A stretch of 64,000 nt of DNA from Roseiconus nitratireducens (GTDB lineage: Bacteria; Planctomycetota; Planctomycetia; Pirellulales; Pirellulaceae): assembly GCF_008629675.1 (NCBI RefSeq), contig NZ_VWOX01000007.1, positions 248,001 to 312,000 on the forward strand, read 5' to 3'. The translations under genes and the position numbers were made by a program. This document shows, in pieces, positions 50,876-59,992 of this stretch. The notes below the pieces were generated by a model that was not told the origin of the DNA, made no database searches, and was given only the letters and a program-made list of their open reading frames with translations. How positions within the stretch are numbered: the first letter of the stretch is position 1; every line of letters begins with the position of its first letter.

Positions 50876-51793
50876 CTACTGCAATGCCATTCGGCGTCGG
50901 ATCGTCCTGCCGATCCATTCGGTGGCTTCCACGCCCCGGTCAAATAGACCGGCGAAGTGAACAAATCCGTGCAGCATGCCATCGTAGCGTTCGAGCTCGA
51001 CGTCAACGCCGTGCTGGCGCAGCCGATCCGCGTACGCCTCGCCCTCGTCCCGCAGGACGTCATACTCTGCCGTCACGATGACGGCCGGTGGAAGCCCTGC
51101 CAACGAGTCGGCGCGAATCGGTGAGGCCAATGGCGTGACTTCCTGGCTTCCAAGGAAGTGGCCCCAGAACCACTGCATTCCGGCGCGGGTCAATCCGTAC
51201 CCGGAAGCAAACCGATTGTAGGACTCCGTTGAGAACTCAGGTTCGATGACCGGGTAGATCAGAACCTGCAATGAAACGAATGGGCCGCCTTCCTGACGGG
51301 ATCGCAGCGTGACCGCGGCGGCCAACTGCCCACCGGCGCTGTCGCCGGCGACGACGATTCGCGTCGGGTCGATGTTCCACGCCTCGGCGCGGTCGGCAAC
51401 TTCCTCGATCGCTTTGTAGCAATCATCGATTGGACCGGGAAACGGATGTTCGGGCGAACGTCGATAGTCGACGGAGACGACCGTGCAGCCGGAATGCAAG
51501 GCCAGTCGTCGGCACACGGCATCGTGCGTTGCAACACTTCCCAGCACCCAGCCGCCGCCATGGAAATAGAGCACGACCGGAGCCAAGTCCGATCGGTTGG
51601 AATACAACCTCACCGAGACTCCGTTTGACAACACGTCGTCTTCGACGCGGGAGAGTGGCGGTCCCTCGCCAAAAAATGGTTCGAACGTCGCAAATCGTTG
51701 GCGTGCTTCCTGGACCGACAGGGCGTCCCATCCGGGAAGGTTCTGTTCAGCCAGCGAGGCGACAAACGCTTCGGCTTGAGGGTGCAGTGGCAT
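50876..51793 (-). CDS. Alpha/beta hydrolase of the hormone-sensitive-lipase family
   Basis: A 305-residue cytoplasmic esterase. The oxyanion-hole motif HGGGW starts near residue 79 and the nucleophile elbow is GDSAGG (Ser about 149). AEYDVLRDEG supplies the acid and GMLHGF the catalytic His near the C-terminus. VVLYFHGGGWVLGS, VDYRRSPEHPFP and IYPVIEPEF are typical of the bacterial HSL family IV. Such enzymes hydrolyse short-chain esters; the natural substrate is unknown. No operon partner is evident. Confidence 0.93.
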   Translation of the reverse strand: MPLHPQAEAFVASLAEQNLPGWDALSVQEARQRFATFEPFFGEGPPLSRVEDDVLSNGVSVRLYSNRSDLAPVVLYFHGGGWVLGSVATHDAVCRRLALHSGCTVVSVDYRRSPEHPFPGPIDDCYKAIEEVADRAEAWNIDPTRIVVAGDSAGGQLAAAVTLRSRQEGGPFVSLQVLIYPVIEPEFSTESYNRFASGYGLTRAGMQWFWGHFLGSQEVTPLASPIRADSLAGLPPAVIVTAEYDVLRDEGEAYADRLRQHGVDVELERYDGMLHGFVHFAGLFDRGVEATEWIGRTIRRRMALQ

Positions 51794-51943
51794 CGTGGAA
51801 TCTTTCGTCGCCTTTCGCTCCGCGAAAGTCGCGTCGCGAGGTTCACGCGGTGAAGCGATGTGTTGAAGGGAGGTCTTGGTGTGTTGTCACGCTGAGGGCG
51901 GGTTGTTGTCCTGGCAAATCATACTGCGATGCGTTGCGGACCA

Positions 51944-52036
51944 TGCTGTCGCCCCTTCGGGGCTGGCCATGAGTCTGGCTGGGAATCCGGCGGCCGAGGC
52001 CGCCGGCAGATCGCTTTCGGCCCTTCGGGCCTCGCC
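51944..52036. repeat. Diverged copy of the three-hairpin repeat
   Basis: TGCTGTCGCCCCTTCGGGGC, GGCGGCCGAGGCCGCC and GGCCCTTCGGGCC occur in the same order and spacing as at 12401, 24679 and 39120, but with different stem sequences. It occupies the gap 51794-52153, which has no gene. Confidence 0.65.
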
Positions 52037-52153
52037 TTCGTCCTTCCGTAGGGCATGCTGTGCATGCCAGCGCACCGATCAATCAGCGTGTGCTGCAGCA
52101 CTCCGAGTGGTCCGACGCTTGATGATGTTGGCCGGAATCGCTTGCATACTCCT

Positions 52154-53440
52154 TCAGCAAACTTGCTGGTCCGCGTGGGCGTACAACTGGTTGACTTCAT
52201 CGGCCAGAATCTCGATTCCTCGACGGACCACCGGCTCGGACGCGGTGAAGCTGATTCGGACACATTCGTGGCGATGGGGCCAGTCGTCGTCTTCCAACCC
52301 GAAGAAGAAATAGTGCCCCGAGACGACGAGGACGCCGCGACGTTTCAATCGCTGGTAGAGTTCCGACGAGGTGATGGGCAGCCCCTCCAGCCACAGCCAC
52401 AAAAAGAACGCGCCTTCGCTGCGATGGATTCGGTAGGGAACCGTGTCATCGAGGGTCGCCGCCAACCAACGCCGGACCTGGTCGGAACGTTCCCGATAGA
52501 ACGGTCGGATCACCTCGCGGCTGATGTTCAGCAGTTCGCCGCTGGCGATCAATGGTTTCACGATGCCTTGCCCGATGTTGTTGTTGGCCAAAGCGGTGAT
52601 GGAATTCATCGCCGCAAGGCATTGAACGATCTCCGGATCGGCGATGACGATTCCCGTCCGGGTTCCGGGCAGCCCCAGTTTGGAAAGGCTGTAGGTCAGC
52701 ACCATGGATGGATTCCACTGTGGACTGGTGTCCGTGAAGATCACGCCGGGAAACGGGTCTCCGTAGGCGTTGTCCACCAGCAGCGGGATCCCATGCTCGC
52801 TTGCCAATTCCGCGAGATGGCGGAGTTCCGTATCGCTGACCACGTTGGAGGAGGGGTTGGTGGGGCGCGACAAGCAGATTGCGGCGACCTCCGGCCCAAT
52901 TTCCAAGGCGTCGAAATCGATCGCGTACTTGAATTCGTGGTCACCGATCCGTTGAATCTTCGGACGCGTCGCCTGGAACAGATCGCCGGTCACGGACTGG
53001 TCCGCGTACCCGATGTATTCCGGGACCAACGGCAGCAGCACCTTCTTGCGACGGCCATCATCAAATCGCCCCGCGAGGGCATTGAGCAGCAAGAAGAAAG
53101 CCGTTTGACCTCCGGCGGTGATCACCACGTGGTCACGCGTGATCGGCCATCCGTATTCGCGGCGAAACAGTCGGGCCACGGAATCGCGAAACGCCGCGTC
53201 GCCGGCTGGCGGCTGGTAGTCGCCCAGGAACGCCGCGGTCCGCTCGGGGTCGGCGGCAATCTCCGACAGGCGTTGGTGCCAGATCGCATCGACTTCTGGG
53301 ATGTGGGCGGGTTGCCCGCCGCCGAGCATGCACAGGTTCTCATCCCCGGACGCCAACGCGTCGCCGAGATCCTGCATCAGTTCTCCGATGCCCGACTGCA
53401 AAGCCAGACGACGGCCAAAGGTAGAGAGCGGGTATTTCAT
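52154..53440 (-). CDS. avtA: Valine-pyruvate aminotransferase (AvtA)
   Basis: A 428-residue PLP enzyme that can be followed along the E. coli AvtA pattern: SGIGELMQDLGDAL, LGGGQPAHIPE, TAGGQTAFFLLLNALAGR, LLPLVPEYIGYADQ, CLSRPTNPSSNVVSD, LVDNAYGDPFPG, then SLSKLGLPGTRTG with the PLP-binding Lys (about 254), and EGAFFLWLWLEGLPI with RGVLVVSGHYFFFGL. It transfers amino groups between valine and pyruvate (alanine) and also uses alpha-aminobutyrate, linking branched-chain amino acid and alanine metabolism in the cytoplasm. The length matches the family (about 417 in E. coli). It stands alone on the minus strand. Confidence 0.93.
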   Translation of the reverse strand: MKYPLSTFGRRLALQSGIGELMQDLGDALASGDENLCMLGGGQPAHIPEVDAIWHQRLSEIAADPERTAAFLGDYQPPAGDAAFRDSVARLFRREYGWPITRDHVVITAGGQTAFFLLLNALAGRFDDGRRKKVLLPLVPEYIGYADQSVTGDLFQATRPKIQRIGDHEFKYAIDFDALEIGPEVAAICLSRPTNPSSNVVSDTELRHLAELASEHGIPLLVDNAYGDPFPGVIFTDTSPQWNPSMVLTYSLSKLGLPGTRTGIVIADPEIVQCLAAMNSITALANNNIGQGIVKPLIASGELLNISREVIRPFYRERSDQVRRWLAATLDDTVPYRIHRSEGAFFLWLWLEGLPITSSELYQRLKRRGVLVVSGHYFFFGLEDDDWPHRHECVRISFTASEPVVRRGIEILADEVNQLYAHADQQVC

Positions 53441-53555
53441 GAAGTCGGATTGGCTTGGTTCGGCAACGGGCTGTGTTTGGCAACGGGAGCGGGCATCAAT
53501 AAACTTTCGGGGATGTGCCGGAATCTGTCCAGCTGGACAGCGGCACTTCGCGGGG

Positions 53556-53670
53556 GCCGCGTGGCGCTAGTCGCGGATTCCCTCGCATCAACCGAAGACG
53601 GTAGCGGACGCGCATCTTCCACGCTCTGGCGAGCGTGGCGACATCAGGTAGCCGTCAGGCACAGCCTGAC
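53556..53670. repeat. Mixed repeat block (8210-family fragment, hairpin repeats)
   Basis: The gap 53441-53771 contains a fragment related to the 8210/8508 tandem repeat (53556-53600), a CCACGCTC-TGGC-GAGCGTGG hairpin (53619-53638) and GTCAGGC-ACA-GCCTGAC (53654-53670). No gene is seen. Confidence 0.8.
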
Positions 53671-53771
53671 CTACGGCAGGTCGATCCCGCTCCGGCAGGC
53701 AATGTTTGATCGTCCAGACGCCCGTCGGGCGGCAAGGTTCGCCTTGAAATGGCAGGTTCGGCAGCCGGTCG

Positions 53772-55583
53772 TCAAGGAATCTGGCTGGGCGCGGTTTCGG
53801 ATGGCGGTGAAGAGGTTTCCGTTGGTGAATCCACTTCCCCGACCAACAGGTTTCCGAACAAGGCGGCATCCTGTTCGTTCCGCTGGCGTGAGGCCGTGCA
53901 GACGACAACCAAGTCATGGGGTTCCGGGGGCGACTGGGCAATGGCCGTGATGGTGCGAGGCTGCGTCGGGTCACCGTCAGCAGGAAAAGCGACCACCTCG
54001 AACGGTTTGTCCGCCCAGTGGCCATCGGACGTTCGCCAGCGAATGTCGACTTGGGTCAATCCGTACCCCTGTTGAACGACCTGGATTTGAACCATGTATT
54101 GGCGATCCGGCTTGACCTGCAGGACGGCCATGGCTGAGCCGCGATCGGCGCCCGAGATGTGAACCTGACCGTTATCCAACTTCACCGTTCCGTCTTCGGC
54201 CGGGATGGATTCCCAGGTGGGCACGCTGTCGATCACGGTGGCTTCGATCTGCCCGTCACCGGGAGCCTCCGGCCCGTCGTTCGGATCCGTCGGCCCATCA
54301 CCGTCTGCCGTCGTCTGGTCGCTCCGCTCGGTCGTCTGGTCGCTCCGCTCCGTCGCTGGCGATTGGAGATCGATCGGTGACGTCACGGCGCGGTGTCCCG
54401 CGGTTTGGTTGTGGGCGGCGGCGGTGACGGTTTCCGCAATCGCCGCGGAGATTCCTGGCAGCTGTGTTTCCCAGGTGGGGTAAACGTCTTTGCCGTGCCA
54501 CAGCGCTTCGTCCGTTGCTTCTGGCCACCAGCGGCCGTGTTCACCGTACAGCCAGACCAGGCCATCGCCGGCGTCAATTGCGGCGGCCAGATTGCGTCGC
54601 AGCAATGCCAGGCGATCGGAACGTTCCGGCTGCAGCGTGTATTCGCCCGCCAGGGACGGGTGGATCGCGTCCAGGAAGATCGGAAACGCGATCTCGACTT
54701 GATTGCGATACTTGTCTCGGTTGGCCGGCGAAACCAGTTGCTCGCCACCATCACGAACGGCGGCCGCGTGGGAAAAGAAGTCGTCGCGGGACTGGAACCA
54801 ATAGCCGTTTTCACAGCCGTCGATGATCGTCATCGTTTTGGGAATCACGTCCAGCCAGCCGTCAACAAACGCCGGGAGCAAACCGTAGGCATGACCGGCC
54901 AAGCACCAGTCGGCGTCGCCGCGCCCGACCGGTGAAGGTCCGCGGTGGGGATGATCCTGGACCAGGTAGCTGAGCAAGAAGAAGCTGGCCAGTTGGGCCT
55001 CCGGAAACTCCTTCGCGATCGCCTGCATGACCTGACGACCGCGGGTCCTGGCCATCACTTGGTATTCGGCGAAGGTGTGTTGGGATGCCTGGGCCTGTCG
55101 CGAGTACTGGAATTGGCGATGCGGATCCGTGTAAGGCTCGGCGTCCAACAGCAGTCCGCGCAGACCCGCGCGGCGGGCGATGTCCGCTGCGACGCGATAG
55201 TGATCCACAATGATTTCCCAGCCTGCATCGTCGAACCAATCGATATCGCCCGGATTCGCTTTCAGCAGCAGATAGTTATCGGTCATCGTGGGCGACGCGG
55301 CGGTCCGCATGGCCTGGATCGATCGTTCAACATCCAAGCCGTTCCAATCGGCGCGGCCGTGTGCGGTGGCCAACGGATCGGGAATTCCCGAATCGGCGTG
55401 CAGCGTCAGGACGGCTCCGGTCAGTGGCACCGCTCCTGGCATCCGCGGAACGTCGCGTGCGAACTGGCCCAGCGTCGGGGCATTCCAGCCGCAGGTGATG
55501 ATTCGTTCCGAAGTCGGGTCGGCGGCGAACACGGAGGCCAGACCGAGGTGGCACGCGAGGGCGAGGAGGCAGCGGCCGGGCAT
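53772..55583 (-). CDS. Secreted protein of unknown function, possible TIM-barrel glycosidase-like
   Basis: A 603-residue protein from ATG 55583 (a TTG at 55592 is possible) with signal peptide MPGRCLLALACHLGLASVFAAD. Residues about 30-400 look like an alpha/beta barrel: IITCGWNAPTLGQFARDVPRMP, YLLLKANPGDIDWFDDAGW, GLRGLLLDAEPYTDPHRQF with an Asp-x-Glu, GLVWLYGEHGRWWPE. These acidic clusters recall glycoside hydrolases, but no family is recognised with certainty. A low-complexity linker with ERSDQTTERSDQTT follows. The last 130 residues form a beta-sandwich (YMVQIQVVQQGYGLTQVDIRW), possibly a binding module. The upstream gene on the same strand ends in a terminator, so this is probably its own unit. 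Confidence 0.75.
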   Translation of the reverse strand: MPGRCLLALACHLGLASVFAADPTSERIITCGWNAPTLGQFARDVPRMPGAVPLTGAVLTLHADSGIPDPLATAHGRADWNGLDVERSIQAMRTAASPTMTDNYLLLKANPGDIDWFDDAGWEIIVDHYRVAADIARRAGLRGLLLDAEPYTDPHRQFQYSRQAQASQHTFAEYQVMARTRGRQVMQAIAKEFPEAQLASFFLLSYLVQDHPHRGPSPVGRGDADWCLAGHAYGLLPAFVDGWLDVIPKTMTIIDGCENGYWFQSRDDFFSHAAAVRDGGEQLVSPANRDKYRNQVEIAFPIFLDAIHPSLAGEYTLQPERSDRLALLRRNLAAAIDAGDGLVWLYGEHGRWWPEATDEALWHGKDVYPTWETQLPGISAAIAETVTAAAHNQTAGHRAVTSPIDLQSPATERSDQTTERSDQTTADGDGPTDPNDGPEAPGDGQIEATVIDSVPTWESIPAEDGTVKLDNGQVHISGADRGSAMAVLQVKPDRQYMVQIQVVQQGYGLTQVDIRWRTSDGHWADKPFEVVAFPADGDPTQPRTITAIAQSPPEPHDLVVVCTASRQRNEQDAALFGNLLVGEVDSPTETSSPPSETAPSQIP

Positions 55584-55661
55584 CGAGATCAACCGACGGT
55601 GAGAGGGTGGATGGGGACGTCATGCAGGACGTCGCAGGTTGAGACCTGGGGGGGGCGCACG

Positions 55662-55707
55662 AAAAACGCCCCGGCGAGTCAAGCTGGAAGCTGAACTGGC
55701 CGGGGCG
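55662..55707 (-). terminator. Rho-independent terminator of the gene at 55786
   Basis: On the minus strand, CGCCCCGGC (55707-55699) pairs with GCCGGGGCG (55675-55667), with an inner AGCTTCCAGCT mini-stem in the loop, followed by TTTTT. Further upstream, GTTTTCGC-CGCA-GCGAAAAC (55717-55736) is another hairpin. Confidence 0.8.
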
Positions 55708-55785
55708 CTGGGTCAAGTTTTCGCCGCAGCGAAAACGTTCTCTCTCTGGAGGGTGCCGGCATCGTAGCCGGCAGGCGGTCGACGA

Positions 55786-56109
55786 CTACTCGCGGGGACG
55801 GATGGCCCCGGTCAAGCCGCTATAATCGACTCGGTCGGTGTTGTGCCACAGGGGCTGGCCCAGTTCCACGCGACGACGAAGCACTTCAATCTTTTCCGGA
55901 CTTCCGGCGGGTGCATCGGTCGGCGAGAACAGGTCATCCTCGTGCGGCACAAAGTCTTCGTCGTGGCCATAACGGAGGATGGCTTCGAAGACGTTCTTAC
56001 AACGTGTCATGTCTTTCATTTGGTACCAATTCGGAAACTCGAGTTCTGTTCGATGGGTCGATCCTGGTTGACGCATCGGTGTGCGATTCTGCCCTGTGGA
56101 CGTTTCCAT
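55786..56109 (-). CDS. Small hypothetical protein
   Basis: About 107 residues from ATG 56109, where GGGAG lies just upstream; a start at ATG 56076 (MRQPGS) is possible. The core, WYQMKDMTRCKNVFEAILRY followed by GHDEDFVPHEDDLFSPTDAP, is acidic and has one Cys and several His. I do not recognise a family; it reads like a conserved planctomycete protein rather than a random frame, because a terminator (55662-55707) follows and codon use is normal. There is no signal peptide or membrane segment. The function is unknown. Confidence 0.6.
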   Translation of the reverse strand: METSTGQNRTPMRQPGSTHRTELEFPNWYQMKDMTRCKNVFEAILRYGHDEDFVPHEDDLFSPTDAPAGSPEKIEVLRRRVELGQPLWHNTDRVDYSGLTGAIRPRE

Positions 56110-56527
56110 ATCTCCCGGGCGGCGACGAGGGATTATTGACGTTGGATCAGGGGAGTCAAGAAAATTGTCGGGCGGTGGGTTGTCGCCGAGTCGCCGGTTG
56201 CTAATGAAACGCGACAATGGGCCACAACCCCCGCATCACCTCGATCGGCAAGCCTCTGCAGGCCGCGGTTCGGGTCGACCGGACCTGTTCATGGGGTCGT
56301 CACGCGGCAATGGGGGAAATCTTAACGCTGCGGCACGATTTCGGCGTGATACCGTGCCGGCGGCGCGTCAATGGGGGGCTGCCGCAAATTGCCCGACCGG
56401 AATTTCTTACGGCGGGGCCGGCATTGGAATTCGTGGGAAAATCGTTAGCCTTTGCCGATCGTCGGCGTCGAAAAAAAATCGGAAATTTTTCAGAATCTCA
56501 CCCGGCCGGCGAGGATTCTTGGGAACG
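56110..56527. other. Divergent intergenic region, nothing recognised
   Basis: About 420 bases between the small hypothetical gene (-) and yjbQ (+). A plus-strand frame from 56081 runs into yjbQ but has no similarity and no ribosome site. No repeat of the families seen in this window was noted. Confidence 0.45.
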
Positions 56528-56962
56528 ATGAGGCAATTCATGTGGGTCCAGCGGAGTTTATCGTTGCCGGCCAAGTCGCGCGGGTTCCATTTGATCACGT
56601 CGCAAATCACCGATGCGGTGCCCGAAATTGGCACCACGGAGGTCGGCCTGCTGCACGTCTTCATTCAGCACACCAGCGCATCGCTGACCATCAATGAGAA
56701 CGCCGATCCCGATGTGCGGGTCGATTTTGAAACGGCGATGAACCACGCGGTCCCCGAATCACTGCCGTACGTGCACACGCTGGAAGGACCCGACGACATG
56801 CCCGCGCATGTCAAAGCCAGCATGATGGGAGCCAGCGTCCAGATTCCCGTCGGCGGCGGCCGGTTGTTGATGGGGACCTGGCAGGGAATCTACCTGTGCG
56901 AGCACCGCGACCGTGGCGGGTCGCGGCGGGTGATCGTGACTCTGATGGGCCAAGCCGGTTAG
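56528..56962 (+). CDS. yjbQ: YjbQ/UPF0047-family protein
   Basis: A 144-residue single-domain protein starting at ATG 56528. Characteristic segments are RGFHLITSQITDAVPEIG, VGLLHVFIQHTSASLTINEN, ADPDVRVDFETAMNHAVPES, HTLEGPDDMPAHVKASMMG and MGTWQGIYLCEHRD. The conserved His (QHTSAS), the H of HTLEGPDD and the E/H pair near the end form the putative metal site. E. coli YjbQ has weak thiamine-phosphate synthase activity, and the true function is unclear. It is convergent with the GH63-like gene, whose stop is six bases away. Confidence 0.95.
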   Translation: MRQFMWVQRSLSLPAKSRGFHLITSQITDAVPEIGTTEVGLLHVFIQHTSASLTINENADPDVRVDFETAMNHAVPESLPYVHTLEGPDDMPAHVKASMMGASVQIPVGGGRLLMGTWQGIYLCEHRDRGGSRRVIVTLMGQAG

Positions 56963-56968
56963 GCACTG

Positions 56969-59701
56969 CTATTGAACGGCCTCCGCGACCGGTGAGTATT
57001 TGGGCACGTTGGCCTGGCTGCGAATCATCGATGCGACCAGGGCGGTCCAGCCGGTCTGGTGGCTGGCCCCGAGTCCCTTGCCGTTGTCGGCGTGGAAGTA
57101 CTCGTAGAACAGGATCAGGTCTTTCCAGGCGGGATCGCTGGCGTAGCGTTGTAAGTCGCCGTGCGCGGGTCGGCTTCCGTCCTCGTCCCGCTCAAACAGC
57201 GAAATGCAACGGTCCTCCAGTTCCTTGGCGACTTCCATCAGGGTCATCAAGTTGCCGCTGCCGGTTGGGCACTCGACCTGGAAGCTGTCGCCGTAGAAGG
57301 CGTGGTAGCGTTTGAGCGACTGGATGATCAGGTAGTTCATCGGGAACCAGACGGGTCCGCGCCAATTGCTGTTGCCGCCGAACATGCCGCTTTCGCTTTC
57401 TCCGGGGACGTAATGCACCTCGTGCAGCTGGCCGCCGAACTCGAACGCCAGCGGTTCGAGACCGTGCGCGGCCGACATGCTGCGAATTCCAAATGGCGAC
57501 AGGAATTCGGACTCGTCCAGCATCACCGCCAGCAGACGCCGGAAACGGTCTTCGCTGGGGATCGCCAACAGCCGCCGGGTGATGGTTTCCGATTCGGGGC
57601 CTTCCCCCTCCAGGTACGTCATGTGCGTGGAAAGGTCGTCACGGCTGTTCAGGAACCATCGCATGCGACGCTTGAATCCCGGCAGGCGGCCGATGATTTT
57701 TTCTTCCAGGATGACACCGGTCATCAGCGGCAGCAGCCCGACCAGGGAGCGGACACGGATCGGAATCGATTTGCCGTCGACGAACAGGTGGTCGTAGTAG
57801 AAGCCTTCGGTTTCGTCCCACAGACCCGTGCCGTCCATGCAGTTCATCGCCTCAGCGATGGCGACGTAGTGTTCGAAGAACTTGCTGGCCATGTCCCCGT
57901 AGGCCTCGTTGTCCTCGGCCAGTTCGATGGCCATCCGCAACATGGTGCCGCAATAGAACGCCATCCAGGCGGTGCCGTCGGCCTGTTCCAGGTGGCCCTG
58001 CGGCAGCGGTTTGCTGCGGTCGAACACCCCGATGTTGTCCAGCCCCAGGAAGCCGCCTGAGAAGATGTTCTTGCCTCGCGGGTCCTTGCGGTTGACCCAC
58101 CAGGTGAAATTGATCAGCAGTTTCTGAAAGGCCCGGGCGAGAAACAGTTTGTCTCGGTTGCGTGGCGGGCCGCTGGCCTTGTAAACCTGCCAGACGCCCC
58201 AGGCGTGGACCGGCGGGTTGACGTCGTCGAGGTGCCATTCGTAGGCGGGGATTTGGCCGCTGGGGTGCATGTACCACTCGCGCAGGAACAGGATCATCTG
58301 GTCCTTGGCGAATCGCGGATCCAGGTGGGCCATCGGGACCATGTGAAACGCCAAATCCCAAGCGGCGTACCAGGGGTATTCCCACTTGTCCGGCATCGAG
58401 ATCACGTCGCGGTTGAACAGGTGCCGCCACTCGCTGTTGCGACCAAACTTGCGAGTGTCGCTGCTGGGCGGACCGTTGGGATCACCGTCCAGCCAGGTGT
58501 CGACGACGTAGTGGTAGAACTGTTTGGTCCACAGCAGGCCGGCATACGCTTGTCGCATGATTTGTCGGCGGCCGTCGTCGACGGATTCCGGAATCCGACT
58601 CTGGTAGAACTCGTCGGCTTCGTGGATTCTGGTTTCGAACGTGTCATCGAAACCTTCGAACGCGACTTCGGAGAAGCGTTCGATGTGTCCGTCGCAATTC
58701 TCGGTGATCAGCGGTTCGTCGACGTGGGTCAACCGCAGCCGAACGGTTTTCGTTTGTCCGCTTTGGATCAGATCCAATCCGTAGGAAGCGCATTTGGTCC
58801 CGCGCTGGGCAGGATTGACCGCTTTGATCTCACCGCTGACGACGTATCGGTGAAAGGCGTCTTTGTAGTAGTCCGATTCCGACGGCAGGCCGTGATGGCG
58901 GACCTTATTGGTTTCGTTGTCGGTGAACAGCCAGGCCCAGGTGTCCGGAGTTCCCATGCAGTCACAGGCGTACCAGAACTGGCCGAGCGTGTCGTGTTGG
59001 GCCTGGACGACGTCGCCGACCAGCTTCATCGACGGCCGAGCGGGACTGCAGCCTTCGTCGTCGCACTGCCAGGTCCAGGTGTTTTGAAAGAATAGCTGCG
59101 GCAGCAGGTGCAGCACGGCCGGTTGCGGGCCGCGGTTGGTGATGTTGAAGCGGATCAACAGGTCGTCGGGACCGGCCTTGGCGTATTCGACTTCGACGTC
59201 GAAGTAGCGGGACTCGTCGAACACGCGAGTGTCGGTCAATTCGTACTCGGGTTCGGTGCGATCGCGTCGACGCCCGACGTCGACCAGTTCCTCGTAGGGG
59301 TACCGGCCTTGCGGGTACTTGTACAGCGCCCGCATGTAGCTGTGCGTCGGCGTGCTATCGAGATAGAAATAGCATTCCTTGACGTCTTCGCCGTGATTGC
59401 CTTCCGGGCCCGTCACGCCGAACAGCCGTTCCTTCAGAATCGGATCGCGACCGTTCCAAAGCGCGATGCAGAAACACAGGCGTCCGCGACGATCGGTGAT
59501 CCCCAGCAGTCCGTCTTCGCCCCAGCGGTAGGCGCGGCTGCGTGCGTGATCGTGCGGAAAGTAGCTCCACGTCGCATCGCCCCCGTCGCTGTAGTCTTCG
59601 CGAACGGTTCCCCACTGACGTTCGGAAAGATAGGGCCCCCAACGCTGCCAATTCTTTTCGCGATTTTCGTTTTCGATCAGACGTTGATCTTCGGCATTCA
59701 T
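56969..59701 (-). CDS. Glycoside hydrolase of the GH63/MGH1-like (alpha,alpha)6-barrel type
   Basis: A 910-residue protein without a signal peptide, so probably cytoplasmic. The N-terminal 370 residues form a beta-sandwich (WGTVREDYSDGGDATWSYFP, RYFDVEVEYAKAGPDDLLIRF). The C-terminal part is a six-hairpin barrel: FNRDVISMPDKWEYPWYAAWDLAFHM contains the W-x-x-W-D pattern with a likely acid (Asp about 446), GQIPAYEWHLDDVNPPVHAW, DGTAWMAFYCGTMLRMAIEL, and GNSNWRGPVWFPMNYLIIQSL near the C-terminus. This is the arrangement of GH63-type alpha-glucosidases and mannosylglycerate hydrolases. A role in turnover of alpha-glucosides or compatible solutes is inferred. It lies between yjbQ (convergent) and pgk (same strand, 291 bases upstream). 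Confidence 0.88.
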   Translation of the reverse strand: MNAEDQRLIENENREKNWQRWGPYLSERQWGTVREDYSDGGDATWSYFPHDHARSRAYRWGEDGLLGITDRRGRLCFCIALWNGRDPILKERLFGVTGPEGNHGEDVKECYFYLDSTPTHSYMRALYKYPQGRYPYEELVDVGRRRDRTEPEYELTDTRVFDESRYFDVEVEYAKAGPDDLLIRFNITNRGPQPAVLHLLPQLFFQNTWTWQCDDEGCSPARPSMKLVGDVVQAQHDTLGQFWYACDCMGTPDTWAWLFTDNETNKVRHHGLPSESDYYKDAFHRYVVSGEIKAVNPAQRGTKCASYGLDLIQSGQTKTVRLRLTHVDEPLITENCDGHIERFSEVAFEGFDDTFETRIHEADEFYQSRIPESVDDGRRQIMRQAYAGLLWTKQFYHYVVDTWLDGDPNGPPSSDTRKFGRNSEWRHLFNRDVISMPDKWEYPWYAAWDLAFHMVPMAHLDPRFAKDQMILFLREWYMHPSGQIPAYEWHLDDVNPPVHAWGVWQVYKASGPPRNRDKLFLARAFQKLLINFTWWVNRKDPRGKNIFSGGFLGLDNIGVFDRSKPLPQGHLEQADGTAWMAFYCGTMLRMAIELAEDNEAYGDMASKFFEHYVAIAEAMNCMDGTGLWDETEGFYYDHLFVDGKSIPIRVRSLVGLLPLMTGVILEEKIIGRLPGFKRRMRWFLNSRDDLSTHMTYLEGEGPESETITRRLLAIPSEDRFRRLLAVMLDESEFLSPFGIRSMSAAHGLEPLAFEFGGQLHEVHYVPGESESGMFGGNSNWRGPVWFPMNYLIIQSLKRYHAFYGDSFQVECPTGSGNLMTLMEVAKELEDRCISLFERDEDGSRPAHGDLQRYASDPAWKDLILFYEYFHADNGKGLGASHQTGWTALVASMIRSQANVPKYSPVAEAVQ

Positions 59702-59992
59702 CGGTAGTGGCGACCTATCGTCGTTACAGGAAAAAAAGGCGGCGCGTCGGCGCGAACGTCGATTGGCGCAATGTCATTGGTGGTGACGCCGGCCGGAATC
59801 CGGCGGCTGTTGTCACAACCACAAATCGGGCGTGCCGGGAATGTCGGCCCGCCGGCACGTCCGCGGTCGCCCCGTTCTCGGGGCGCCGATGACGTGCAGA
59901 TTGCCTTTGGCCTGGCGGTCGATCGATCACGCGAGCGTCCTACCGCAAACGCCGCGCCCGACCCCAGGTCATGCGTTCATTCAAATCGTCGT

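Noticed and set aside
52055..53950. Plus-strand frame of 631 codons
   Set aside because: Covers avtA in antisense and then repeat DNA; AvtA on the other strand is unambiguous.
56081..56527. N-terminal extension of YjbQ
   Set aside because: No similarity to the family, which is about 140 residues long, and the family pattern starts right after the ATG at 56528.
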